Source: Entoloma clypeatum | Lineage: Eukaryota; Basidiomycota; Agaricomycetes; Agaricales; Entolomataceae | Direction of reading: 5' to 3' | Assembly: GCA_963565915.1 (NCBI GenBank) | Contig: OY751487.1 | Location: 1,488,001 to 1,552,000 of the forward strand | Length of the DNA stretch: 64,000 bases | Part shown: positions 19,624 through 32,309 of the stretch, in pieces | Numbering within the stretch: position 1 is the stretch's first letter | How the letters are laid out: each line of letters opens with the position of its first letter | Notes under the pieces: model-generated | The model's database searches: none | What the model was told of the DNA's origin: nothing | Seen by the model: the letters and a program-made list of their open reading frames with translations, nothing else | Made by a program: the position numbers and the translations under genes

Positions 19624-21323
19624 ATGAACATCTTGCCCCTCGTTTGGTTGGCCACCACCCTGATCTCCGTCTTAGCCGCTGCGTCATCACCCAATAAGAC
19701 CAATGGTGCTGCGTTTGTGGCAGGGTGGTATCCTGCATGGCATGGGCGTGAATGGCCGCCGTCTAAAATCCCATGGGAGAAATATACTGCCGTGCACTTT
19801 GCTTTCGCGTATGTAGTCAGAATAAACCTCCGAGGTATCCTCTTGTGAAATCTGACAATGTCATCAGCGAAACTACTCCTAATGTCAATACTCTGAGTCT
19901 GAACAGTCAGAGTCTATCCGTCATCGGGGACTTTGTTTCCCTCGCGAAGAAGAATGTATGTTCATACTTGCCGTTCAACCTCTACCGACCTCACGGTTTC
20001 CCACAGAAAGTCAAATCCATTATGTCCGTGGGTGGTTGGACTGGTTCGCAGTTTTTCTCGTCGGCTGTGGCCACCGCCAAGAACCGCACTGCGTTTGTAA
20101 AGACTGTCGTGGACCTTGCTACAAAGTACAAGTTTGACGGTCTCGAATTTGAGTACGTTATCCATCCTCAAACACAGAAGAACAAGGTGTATTGATCAAA
20201 TTTTTCAGCTGGGAATTTCCTAATGGGTCCGGCGTGGAGTGCAACGTGGTATCAGTCAATGACGCAGCCAATTTTCTTGCCTTCCTTCAGGCTCTTCGAA
20301 AAAATCCTGTGGGCAAGCATCTGATCATCTCAAGCGCGGTCACAGGAACTCCCTTCAATGGCCCCGATGGTAAGCCGCTGACTGACGTCTCCGCATTTGC
20401 GAAGGTATTCGATTATATCGGTGCGTACGCTGCTCCACCAGTGGCATGCAATCTTAATGACAGCGCAGCAATAATGGGATATGACTATTACGGATCTTGG
20501 TCAAAGACCGCAGGGCCAAACTCTCCACTGTATGATTCGTGTGCACCGCCAGAACAACAAGCTGGGTCCCTTCAAAAAGCTTACAAGGCTTGGACAAGTG
20601 CTGGCTTCCCAGCCCACAAGGTTTACCACCGCCCGCCTCACATATGTGTATACGTGAGTCTGACGCAAGAATGATGTTACAGTTATCGCTGGGTATCGCT
20701 TCATATGGCCACGGCTTCCATGTCAACTCGTCCTCAGCGCTCGATGCGTCTGGGCATTTAGTCCTCTACCCTCATCAGACTGGTATACCTAACGGTGACA
20801 AATGGGATGACTCTCCAGGTGACCTTCAATTCCTCCCAAAAATATCGCATGGTTCATAAGTACAAACCCGTGAATGTAGGTAAAGATCAGTGCGGGACAA
20901 TGATCAAGCATCCTGGTGGCATCTTCAACTTCTGGGGATTGGTCGACTCCGGTTTTCTCACAGCTGGTGGAAACCCTGCCCATGGGATTAATTATCGTTA
21001 CGATACCTGCACCCAGACTGTACGTGTACGAACACCCATTCCAACAGGGCGAAGAAAGATTCTCGTACTAAAAGCCCATACAGCCTTATGTCTATAACAA
21101 GATTACACAAGTCTTGGTTGCTTACGACAACGCACAAAGTTTTGGTATTTCACTTCAGGATTGTACCGATGCTTCTTCAGAAATTAATTTCCTTTTTTTC
21201 CATGTAGCGGCAAAGGGTAAATTCGTGAAATCAAACGGCATGAAAGGCGTGTCCATGTGGACTGTGTCCGGCGACTACCAAAACATTCTGATCAATTCAA
21301 TCCGCAAGGCTCTGAAAGCTTGA
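19624..21323 (+). CDS. GH18 family chitinase, secreted
   Basis: Exons 19624-19808, 19868-19955, 20007-20152, 20209-20620, 20683-20818, 20886-21019, 21084-21144 and 21208-21323 give 425 residues. A signal peptide (MNILPLVWLATTLISVLA) is followed by the TIM-barrel start (VAGWYPAWHGREWPP, AVHFAFA), SIMSVGGW and the active-site block DGLEFDWEFPN. That block is assembled across the intron at 20153-20208. The catalytic Glu and the preceding Asp are kept, but the usual Asp two positions earlier is Glu. Substrate-side motifs MGYDYYGSW and GVSMWTVSGD are present. No carbohydrate-binding module is visible. The family hydrolyses beta-1,4-linked GlcNAc polymers; a role in wall remodelling or mycoparasitism is inference. 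Confidence 0.92.
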
Positions 21324-21896
21324 CGATGTTATCAGGTTTCAAGCATGTTGGCCGATAAAGTAAAGATGGTGTTGGTTTGGTAAATGTGCCGTGTCCGTTG
21401 ACCTTCAAGTCTACTTTCCTTGGCTTTGTGCCTCCTTTAATTCGAGCCTGAGACCATTTGCGCCAGTCCAATGTTCAAGTACTCGTTGTCTTACTTCCTG
21501 ATCATGCGAATTAGTACAATACATCCGGCGGCGAAAAAAAAAATGGAAAAGATCTAGAAGATCAATGGGACACAAGCCGTAACCTCCATAGATGCCATGG
21601 CCATAGTATGGAGTACTTGTACAGGAAGCGGCTTATAATTCCTGTTCGGGACCCTATCCAATAACATGAACTTGATATTTTCCAAATTTCGAGGGGTCGG
21701 GGTGAATCCTGTACGCACGACGAAGCTCGCACTTGACAAAGTTGAAAGAGCTAGTACATATGATAAGTTAAAGTAACGTTTGACGAAAGGATCAAATATT
21801 AGAACAAATTTCCAGTAGATACAAGTATGATACCTCCAAGGATGAATAGAAGAAGCATCTCATCGCAATCGATAGGATATCGATCAAGCTAATCAA
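21324..21896. other. Convergent 3' intergenic region
   Basis: About 570 bp between the 3' ends of the chitinase and ABC transporter genes. No gene seen. Confidence 0.5.
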
Positions 21897-24800
21897 TCAC
21901 CTCCGCTCCCTGACTTTCAACCACACAACCCCAATCACCCCAATTCCAAACCCAGCAATAAACGCAAAGAGCACCAGCACATCCCGGTAATAATTGTTGA
22001 GCCCGAACCCAAACAACTGACACACCAGACAAACCAGGGTCAGAAAAAGACACTTCCCTTTCACGAACTTATAAACGACTCACCAGCTGCATGATCAGAC
22101 TCGCGCTGACGTTCACAGGCACACCCTGCAGCTTGTCTTGGATCAGCAAGCCCGACCCAACTTCATTCACCGACAACGCCTCGAGTGTATACTTGAGCGG
22201 GCAGAGCCACTGCAGCCACCGCAGGACGGGCGGGATCGAGTTGAGGTGGACGAAGAAGCCCGCAAAAGTCATTTGATAGAGCGCAGAAAGAGCAGAGAGG
22301 AGGATGGCGATGCCGCCGTTGTTGATTGCGGTGCCGAGGAGGAAGTTCTGTGGAAAGTTTTAGAAGAAGGTGCGAGGAGGGAAAAGGAAGAGGAGGCGCA
22401 CGAAGAGGGTCATAACGAGGGTGTACAGGGCGAGAATGAATAGGAACTTGAAGAAGTGCGCTGCATCGTCTGCAAGACCTGCCATCCAGTATGTTCTGTG
22501 CAAAAACTGTCAAATTCGAGTCCTTTCACAGTAACATTCGAAGGATATCGTACATGCTGGAGACGATGATTGTGGGTACGAGTCTCAAAGGGATGACATC
22601 AAAGATGAACCGCGACAGGAGCCACGCGGTAGGGCTAACAACCTTTAGTATGACGGTAGACGAGGGCGCCTTGGTGCGATGATTCATACCTATAATACAT
22701 GCTTGATCGTTCTCGGAGGAAAAGTGATCGAGTTTCAACCACGTTGTACAGTGCACTGAGGGAAGAGAAAGCAATAAGGGCGCCCTATGGTCAAGGATTA
22801 GCCTTGATAATTGGGGGAGCCAGCTGACTCACGAGGAAGAACAAGCATCCGATGCGAGATTGAAAACCTGCGATGCTGGTATCCGTATTGAAATACAAAC
22901 CACCTTGAATCCCAGTCAGCAACCATCACTACGGCATTTGATCTTGTGCTTATGCGTACCACAGAAAACACCCAGAATCGATGACACAGAAACGTGAGTG
23001 AAAAACAGTGTCTTATCCCTAGAAAATTTGGATTATGAATAGTGCTCTGCAAAAAGAGGGAACACCCACCTCCGGAGGATCTTCCACTCTCTCCCGGAAA
23101 GAACCTGAAGTTGCGTCAAGAACAGAGTCGCATACTTTGATCTCTTTCTTGAAGACACTGCGGGCAACGATGCCCGTCCTGCTCCACTTTCCTCCTTTCG
23201 CTTCGAAAAGGGTGAGTCCAGATCGCCAATTCTCTGTTCGTGACTTTTCTCGGAATCGACGTCTGCGGGTTTGCCCGGTTGCTGGAAAAGCGAGACATGG
23301 GGATCGCTCGCCACTTCAAGCAGATAATCCGCTACATTGTATCCCTGGGGGCACGCTGGAACCACGTCCGAACCGAACCTTGCAAAGTATTCCGAGGGGG
23401 AAAAGAGGCCTGGACCGGAGTATAAGGCGCGGCCATGAGATAGGAGGAGGATAGAGTCGAATGTTTGGTATATATGGGAGCTGGGTAGAATACCATGTAT
23501 GATTAGCCGGAAAGAACAGGGGAAAAAAAAGGGGGGGACTTACTTCGGCTGGTGAATCGACGCGATTATAGGGATGGGGTTGACCGGATCATGAGCGATA
23601 TCATGAAGAACTTGTGCGATTCGAGATGCGGAGACTGAATCCAAACCTGAGGTTTGGCGAAGACTTTCCTATCAATGAAGCAATTGGAAGGAGCTGAAGC
23701 ACTAACCTGACGTCGGTTCGTCCAAGATGAGGATATCGGGACGGGCGATGAGTTCCAATCCTATGCTGACTCTCCTCATCTCGCCACCGCTAATCCCCCT
23801 CCGCTTTCCGCCACCTACATCCCCACTGTAACCGATCCTCACATTCCTCAAAGAAGATATGCCCAATTTGGAAATAAGCTCTTCGACCAACTCGCGCTTT
23901 TCTGATTCATGGATGCTCTCAGGGAGGCGGAGACTTGCAGCGAAAAACAGGGCTTCAAACACGGTGAGAGTGGGTGGCAGGATGTCTTGTTGTGGGACGA
24001 AACCGATGCGGGGAGGAGTGCTAGTAAGGCCGTCCCTGGAGGGGAAGTTGACTTTGCCGGTGATAATGCCTGACTTGCTTTTTCCAGCAAGAATTTCGAC
24101 GAGAGTGGTTTTTCCGGCGCCTGGGTAGCAAATCAAGAATCTCAGATTTCCACGGGGAAGTGCTGATACGTACCGCTAGGGCCCAGGATCGCCATCATGT
24201 TCCCCGCTGGAACATTTCCAGTGACGTTGTCCAAGACCACTTTGTCATCGGTAATATTGGCTGGACCAGCGTTCCGGCCCTTCTTCAAGTTACCCAACAA
24301 CCCGTGGCCAGAACCAGGGATGGTGTAACTGACGTTCTTCCATTCAACTCCGACCTGAATGCCTGCGAGGTCACTTGATCCTCCTTTCCTTATCTTCCTC
24401 TGCATGATAATACCATAAACTAAGAGGAGCAAGGCGAGGAGTCCCAGTATTCCAACGACCACTAATCCAGCAATGACACCACCGCTAAGCGGTGCCTTTC
24501 CTGTCTGGTCATTGGGGGAAGTCGAGGTAGAGTTGCTGGTGTCGATGACGCTCTGCCGAACACACTCTCCGAATGAGCAGCCGTTGAGCGTGAGACCTTG
24601 TGATCCAAATAGCTGTTGAAGTGTTGATTGTTTGAATTGGCAGGTAGCGGTGTCGCTGGAGTTGTCAACGGCACCGCATGAGATGCCCAATGTTCCATCG
24701 AGACTGTTGATAGCGCCAGTCAAATCAGTGACAGGTACGGCACCACAAAAACTCGTCTTTGAACGACATGTACATCGGAGATTCTGACAGTTCCAGTCTG

Positions 24801-25480
24801 TGTTTCCGTTTTTGACGTCCTGGGTGCACGAGTCGGCGCTGCAGTAGAACTGCTCGACGCCTGCGTAGAAAAGCTGCGCATACACGGAGCCTGTAGAGCC
24901 AAAGGCGGTCGCGTTTGGAATTGGGGTGAGAGACGGGTCGAGGGTGCGGATGATGTTGAGTGTAGACGATAGGGGGTATAGGGCTTGCAGTGTGGGGTTC
25001 TGTGGCTTAGCGTTATTTAACAGTATCTTGGTAAAATGTGAAAAAGTGTACGTTGACTTGGCAGCTCATCTGACTGCCAGCATAGACGCGAGGAGAAGTA
25101 TTGCAAACGAGTGTGTTATTCTGAGCATTTTGCGACCCAGATACGATATCTGGGGTGGACTGTGCTGCCCCAGACGCGGAATAGGCGACCTGGCAAGCGT
25201 TTGAGGTTTGACAAACGTTGCATCCTGTGCCAATCCATCCGTTCTCGCATGAACATCCCGCCGCAGTAAGATTGGCGAAAGCGTTCGAGGTGGGGGTCAG
25301 ACTGCGCTGGGAGCCTTGAAAGATATTCCCGCCGCAACCTATCTGGGAGCAAGTTGGACCGCCAAAACCTGTTGGACAAGCACATGCGGAGCCATTCTGG
25401 AAACCGTAATTTTCACAAGACTGTGCATGGGCCGTGAGGGAGAAATAAAGGAGAGGAAGGATCGTTAAGATGGACTTCAT
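21897..25480 (-). CDS. ABCG (WHITE) subfamily transporter, Adp1-like
   Basis: Exons (high to low) 25480-25052, 24999-24174, 24120-23707, 23646-23544, 23480-23070, 23018-22960, 22903-22833, 22784-22690, 22634-22554, 22495-22402, 22347-22084 and 22016-21897 give 988 residues. A signal peptide (MKSILTILPLLYFSLTAHA) leads a Cys-rich, EGF-like extracellular domain, then one membrane segment (GGVIAGLVVVGILGLLALLL). The nucleotide-binding domain follows with Walker A GPSGAGKTT, signature ISGGEMRRVSIG and Walker B ILILDEPTSG. A six-helix membrane domain ends the protein. The layout (lumenal Cys-rich domain, TM, ABC, TMs) matches yeast Adp1, whose substrate is not well defined. The gene looks intact. 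Confidence 0.93.
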
Positions 25481-26847
25481 GGAGGCCTACGTGGACAGTG
25501 CGAAGTCCCGAATGACGCTGGGCATATAATCAAGCTGAGGAATGAAATTTACCGTGTCCGATCACTTTACGGCCATTGATTACGACATCATCTCTACCGT
25601 CATGTTCGACAAAGTGTGTTCCCAAGACCATCTCTTCTTCCGTCCCTTGACTTCCGCTTTGTCTCAGATTGCTTCCCTGTGGTCGGGAGCGAAGAAACCT
25701 TACGACCCGGCTGACCCTAAACAAAACCCGTTGAACCCACAGGGCTTGAAACCGTACGCCTTCTTGGCTGGTGGAAGAATCCCTCATGACTCTCTTCTAG
25801 GTGCTGTGCATGTCCACAGACAAAATCTGCTCGGGACGACTGTTTTTTAAAATCTGATCCATCCGAGGCAAACGACAGATGTAAAGATCTCGTCCAAAGC
25901 CATCTCGCATGCATGCGGTCACTGGGTTTCCACCTCTGATGCAGAGTCGTCTGACGTCGCTCAAAAGTATGGACATTTGTATTCACACCACTCATTTGTT
26001 TTTAGAACCTAGATCTATTGCCAAGCACAGGCGTTGAGGAGCCGCTTGTCAGTTAAGACAGCAAACCCCCCTCGCCATTCAACATTCAATGTCTGTCAGT
26101 GTCAAGATGTCGACATTTGAGGCGTAAGAATTCAGCAGGACCTTGTTCCTCCAACGTCGGAACAGCAACTCGCTTCCTATGAATACGGCTATCATTGTGG
26201 TTCGACAGAACCCTTTCGAAAGCATTCTTCTTTGGAGAGAGGTGAAAACGAGAATCATCCATAAACAGCTTGTGAACGTGGTATGATATCACATTCAAAT
26301 ACATAGGATGAATGATGGAGTTCCTGAGGCCAAACTTGAAGGCGACAAAGTCGCCGGCAAGCTTGTAAGTCAATTAGTAGTGGAGCTATTCCCCCATGCG
26401 TCGTGTGCGGTCCGTTTGCCAGTTAGATGCTGCCATCTTTTTTGAAAAAAACCTACGTATATAGATAACGACGATCTGCAAGGATCCTTGACACTCACCA
26501 CATGCCTTAGGGGTGTGAAGTTGTGTGAACTCAGTGTTTCTTGCGACTGTTTTCCATGGAGATTCCAACCAGGCACCACAGTGTATCCGGGTACTCTGAG
26601 GTTTTTTAGCCGTTTGCTGCGACTACCGGTCCGACAGTAGTTGGGTTTCCCTATCGCAACAAGACTGGAGTAAGAAGCTTCGGAGAGGGCCCAGAGGCGC
26701 TTAACGTCTTGATGGGAGATTCCGGGGCGATCCAAGTTGATTGAATATGTGCATCTTGGGCGTTGCAGGAATCGTTACCTGGTTATTTAATTTATTTGAA
26801 ATCCTTAAAGGGTGCGCTAAATTTTCTGTCCTCAGCCTCCATCCACC
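25481..26847. other. Intergenic region between divergent ABC transporter and P-type ATPase genes
   Basis: About 1.37 kb. A plus-strand 102-codon frame at 25542-25850 (MKFTVSDHFTAIDYDIIS...) has protein-like composition but I do not recognise it. It may be a gene relic. The rest shows nothing I can support. Confidence 0.35.
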
Positions 26848-29800
26848 ATGGACGACTCTCTCCAGAGCGCGCCTGCCCAAGAGCAGAATGTCCCACCTCA
26901 GCGTGAAGAGACTGCTGCCGTCCGTGTCGTGGCTTTCCCCAACGAAGATGAGAAGGAGAAGCACAACATCCAGTTTCGGCCTAAAGGAGTGGAGATGAAC
27001 CGTTCGCTGACGCAGGAGGACAGAGACCTCGCAGCCGCGGGATATGAGCATCTCGAAGCGGAAAAGACCAAGCCGGGTGCACCTGCCATCGGCGAGAACG
27101 TCGATATTCATGAGCATCGACTACCGTTCGACGGTATTCAAGATGCGCTGAAAACCTCCTTCGACACAAAAGATGCTTCCAAGTCCCATGGTCTCACCTT
27201 AGAGGAAGCCGCGGCGCGCCTTAAACGTGATGGTCAGAACGTCTTGACTCCGCCGAAGAAAAAGTCTGCTCTCAGGAAGGTATGATTGGGTTGTCGAATG
27301 CCGATCCTGGATACTTATAACCAACGGATCATCAGTTCCTAGACCGGCTTTTTACCATGTTTAATATTCTATTGATCATCGCCGGTGTGCTGGAATATGT
27401 TCTTCTCGGAATTGATTACAAGGTACCATTGTCTTCTTGCAAATCTCAACGATCCTGACGAGTTTCTCTTTTTAGGACAACTTCGCCAATACGTATCTCG
27501 GTGGAATCTTGATTCTCGTGGCCTTCATCAACGCGTCGATCGACTTCTACCAGATCCAGAAGTCTGAAGCAATTCTCGCCTCTTTCCTTGCTATGATCCC
27601 TCCAAGTTGCCGCGTGGTCCGCGATGGAACCATCACCTCGATAGCAGCCGCGGACCTAGTAAAAGGAGATATTGTATTACTTGTAAGTGATGTCGTAACC
27701 GGAATCATTCCTTTCTGAAAGAACTGTCTCGCCAAATTAGCGCACTGGTGATAAAACACCGGCTGATCTCGTCCTATTTTCTGGAACCGACCTTAAGGTC
27801 GATAACAGCAGCCTTACTGGAGAGTCCGAGCCTCAAGAACGCTTCCCAGTTCCCGGCGGCTCGGCGGCTCGCCCTTCGGAGGCAGAGAACTTGGTCAGCC
27901 CTTCGCCATTCTGCGCAACGACATGCTCACATTTCTCAAAGGTTTTTAACTCGACCCTTGTGGTGAACGGTGAAGGATGGGGAGGCAAGTGAAGCCCGGC
28001 ATCCCTGACTTGTCCCAGCGCTAATCTTAATTCATCAGTCGTGGTGCGCACCGGCGACCATTCATTCATCGGCATGTACCAATGTTACCTTGATGTCAAC
28101 TCGCTGACACCTCTCTACAGGCCAGATCGCTCGCTTGACTGGTGGCGAAAGTGGCAACGAGAGCCCTCTCTCTATTGAAATGTACGTTGTCATTTGCATC
28201 GACTAACAACCCCTCATGAACAGTCTTTATTTACAGAGGACGATTTGTCGTGATAGTCTCCTGTATCGCTGTCATATTTGCCATTGTCTTCTTCTGCGTC
28301 GGCATAACCACAGTATACAAAGGTAAAGCAGCGCAGACCGTGACGTTCGCTGTCTCCATCCTGGTTGCCTTCGTCCCGGAAGGTCTTCCTTCCGTTGTCA
28401 CCCTGCTGCTTTCGATTGCAGCAAAGCGGATGGCGAAGCAAAATGTATTGGTTAAGGATCTTCAGGGTGTGGAGACACTTGGTACGTCGCCATGTCTTAG
28501 TTGTCGACTTGCAAGACTGATTGCCTCACAGGATCGGTCGGTCTGGCTGCTTTCCCTCCGCCGATATTTCAGCTCAGTTTTTCTCGCATCTAGTTGACAC
28601 TTCTGGCTACGGATAAGACGGGGACATTGACAAGGAATCAAATGACAGTGAGCATTGGTTCTCGACGCGCGTGCACACCCCCTTCACCGATAAACACATC
28701 AGGTAACAAACCTTTGGAGCGGCGGGAAGATGTACACTGCTTTCCAGGTGGGTATATGCGCTTCTGTCCTCTATGCATGCAATGACACAGTGAATCAGTC
28801 GAACAACGATGAAGAAGACACAGCCCCATTCTCCCTGCAGGCCTCAGGCATGAGAGAGATGGTGGACATTGCCGCCCTGAATTCTCGAATCAAATTTGAC
28901 AAGATCGATGTTCCATTCGATCAAAGAGCTATCCTCGGCGACGCTACAGAAACTGGCCTAACACGTTTCGCAGGTCGTCAATTAAGCCCGGATTATGATG
29001 ATCATGTCAAAAACTTCCCGAAGGTTTTCGAAGGCACGTCTCCCTGCTAGCCTGAAGGGGGGTATGACATTCGTCTGATGTCTTATCTAGTGCCTTTCAA
29101 TTCGTCAAACAAGTGGGCGCTGGTCATTGTGAGTTTTTCCCCAAAATACTGAAACCTTACTCCAACTCTCCCTCAGCTCAACAAGCCGCATGCCTCTGGT
29201 ACCTTGACGTCATACATCAAAGGTGCCCCGGAACGTGTCTTGGCGAAGTGCTCCATGTATCTTAAGGACGGAGAATTGCTCCCTGTCACGGATGAATTCA
29301 AGGCATCGTATGATGAGGCCTATAATGTTCGTTCTCAACTCAGCCCCTCCACCCATCATCATGCTGATCATTTTTGAAGTACATGGCATCTCGAGGGCAC
29401 CGTGTCATTGCATGTGCGCAAGCTTTGCTCCCAGAAGAACAATACCCTCTCGGATACCCTTTCTCGAAGAACGACCTTAATTACCCAAGCTCTAGATATT
29501 GCTTCGTTGGTCTGGTTTCTCTGGAAGATCCGCCCAAGCACGGCGTACGCGAGGCTATTGGAAAACTTCGGCTTGCAGGAATCAAAGTCATGATGGTCAC
29601 CGGTCCGTCTGGCTTCTGGTTCGTCTTCCTCGACTGACGGCTCCTCAGGTGATCACCCGAAAACTGCGGAAGCTATCGCCCGTAAAATCAATCTGATCCT
29701 GGGGGATACTCGGGAAACACTCGGCGAGAAGACTGGCAGGTCGGTTGACGAAGTCTACGAAGACGAGGTTACTGCCGTTGTTGTGCATGGCGACGATATC

Positions 29801-31936
29801 GATTCATTGGAAGGTTGGCAATGGGATCAAAGTGAGTCACGGCTTGGTCAATGGCTTTGATTATATGCTCAAGATTCTTGCAGTCTTCAGCAAACAAGAG
29901 ATTGTATTCGCCAGGACGTCACCGAAACATAAGCTCGAGATTGGTGAGCTTTCTACTTAGCCTTTCTCGGGCTTCACTTATGACATATATCCAGTCAAGC
30001 GTGCGCAAGCTTTGGGACACATAGTCGGCGTGTAAGTTAAACCCTTGCTAGCCTTCGTGAAATGGGTTTAACGTTCTTCCGTAGCACCGGTGATGGTGTG
30101 AACGACGCACCCGCCCTCAAGAAGGTGTGTAACAACCCACCTCTTCTCTACACTATTAAAGCTCCTGCAGGCCGATCTTGGTATCGCTATGAACGTCTCT
30201 GGGTCGGATGTATCAAAAGAAGCTGCCAACATGATTCTTCTTGGTCAGTTATGCCAGTCTAAGCGACATGTGATGAATTTTATATTTGTTTCGCAGACGA
30301 CAATTTTGCATCGACAGTCAGTGAGTCGAAAATGCCCGCCATATAAGGGATAGTATTGTTGTTGACACATCAAATAGATGGTGTCGCGGAAGGCCGGCTT
30401 ATCTTCGCAAACCTCAAGCGTTCCATCCAGTACATATATTTCTTTGCACCTTCGAGTATTGCTTTTGAAAAAATTTCCCTCATCAGATACACTATCACAC
30501 ATACCACCCCTGAAGTTATCCCCCAGTTGCTCTGTATGTTGGCCAACTCAAGGAAGAAGTCGATCTTTATCATAACTGATCTCTAGATGTCGTGGTCCCG
30601 CTACCTCTTCCGCTTTCCGCCATCCTCATCCTCGTTATTGGTATTTCGGTCCATTCTCATCGTCTTGCGCTCCCCTAACACATGATATATAGATCTTGGG
30701 TTCGAGCTTTGTGTCGCTGTAAGCATCCGGGCATTTATGGGATGATGCCATGATTAAATTTTCGCCCAGCTCGCGTTTGCATGGGACCAACCGGAAACCG
30801 ACGATGGGCTAATGCGCATGAATCCACGAAAGCCAGGTGTGTCTCCGCAATTCACGGGGAAAAGCTTCAGCACCTGACTCCCGTCAAGTAAATGACCGGT
30901 CGGTTATGGCTTTGAAGAAGCGCGCCCTGCGCCGTTCAAAAACTCTCACTGCAGCCAACGCCGATGATTCGGAAACGTTGGGTATACGGCCTGCACGCCC
31001 GAACCGCCTCTCGGGCCTGGTGTCGAAAGTCCGAGCACCGTTCACCCGAGTATTCTGGGAGGACTTGTTGGAATCAACAGACAACGAAGTTCTCGTCGAC
31101 TCAAAACTTTTAAGCTATTCCTATCTGGAAGCCGGTATGATCCAAGCAATTGGAACGTACGTCTTCTTTACTTTTTGACTTCCTATGTGAGTGGAATGTG
31201 ACTGCGACTTGTCACTCTAGACTTGTCGCCTACTTTGTGGTGTTCTACAAGAATGGATTCACGCCAAGAGAATTGCAAATCACACAAAAAGCACAGGGTA
31301 GGCGTTCCATTTATCCTATGCCCAGACATCATTCTTATATTACTGTTCAGTCTACTTTACGAAATCAAGCCCAGATTTTGTCAACAGCAGAGGTCAAGTG
31401 ATCACTGCTGAGAAGCAGATAGATGCCCTTGGTCAAGCACAGTCCATATTTTACCTCTCCATTTTCATCATGCAGTGTTTCAATGTTCGCATTTCAGATT
31501 TGTCGTTCGTTTCGTTCGCTAACGCTGCGTGCCATTGCTGCTCAACAGGTCTTCGCCGTGAAAGCCAAACTTTCGTTCCCATTCGGCAAGCGTGTCGTGA
31601 GCAACAAGTGGAACTTTGCTGGAATCCTCGTCGGTGCATGTCTCGGTGTATTCATCATCTACACCCCCCCTCTGCACGTGGTGTTTGGGGGCTCATACCA
31701 TCTCTCACCCCTATATTGGCTCATTCCGGTGGCATTCGGTGTCCTTCTATTGATTTGGGCATCCATTCGCGTCCTTCTACTCCGGAAGTCGATAGAACAA
31801 GCGAAGGTAAAGGATATCCAAGGGCTTATGATGTGTGAGTGTCCATGCACTTTCCTCGCAGCATCGTCATAGCTCACGAGGGATATCAGTCCCTACAATG
31901 CGAACGATGAGCATGCGTTCCCGTCCGGGAAGCTAA
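26848..31936 (+). CDS. P-type ATPase, IIC-like (Na+,K+/H+,K+-ATPase alpha-subunit type)
   Basis: 31 exons total 3486 bp, giving 1161 residues. Coordinates of the first ones: 26848-27279, 27336-27422, 27476-27682, 27741-27893, 27942-27984, 28039-28071, 28121-28181, 28237-28481, 28532-28536, 28594-28647. The last is 31890-31936. The start has a good context (ccaccATGG). Visible motifs are SLTGESEPQ (actuator), [10 protein letters not shown] (TM4), [11 protein letters not shown] (phosphorylated Asp near residue 429), [17 protein letters not shown], and a TM5-TM6 region PEVIPQLL...[12 protein letters not shown]. The C-terminal four-helix part is present. The family pumps monovalent cations using ATP at the plasma membrane. 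No partner beta subunit is seen nearby. Ion specificity cannot be settled from sequence. Confidence 0.92.
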
Positions 31937-32309
31937 TTCATTGGACGATTGGAGAAAAACGACACAGACACGGACTTTGCATGATTGAACTCGCATATTT
32001 TTGTTAATTTTTTTTTCCGATAATATCCCGTATCTATCGACAAGGAAGGCAATGGAAGTTGCAGAAAGCCCTTTCAATTGAACGCTGCCAGAAAATGGAG
32101 ATGTATTGCGCTGCATGAGGACACTCAGTGAGGGCGAGGGCTGTCGATAAATGGGAAGTCCTGCTTGAGCTACCAAAGCTACTCGCCATGAGCTCAAATT
32201 TCCACCAACATTATATCTGTAATAAATTCTCCACTTTGGCTCGCCTATCGAGGCAAAATTGATGGCGGCGGGCGGATATGCAAGCCTTTGTCACTGCTTT
32301 GGCTCGAAT
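31937..32309. other. Intergenic region
   Basis: About 370 bp between the ATPase 3' end and the acetyltransferase-like relic. No gene seen. Confidence 0.5.
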
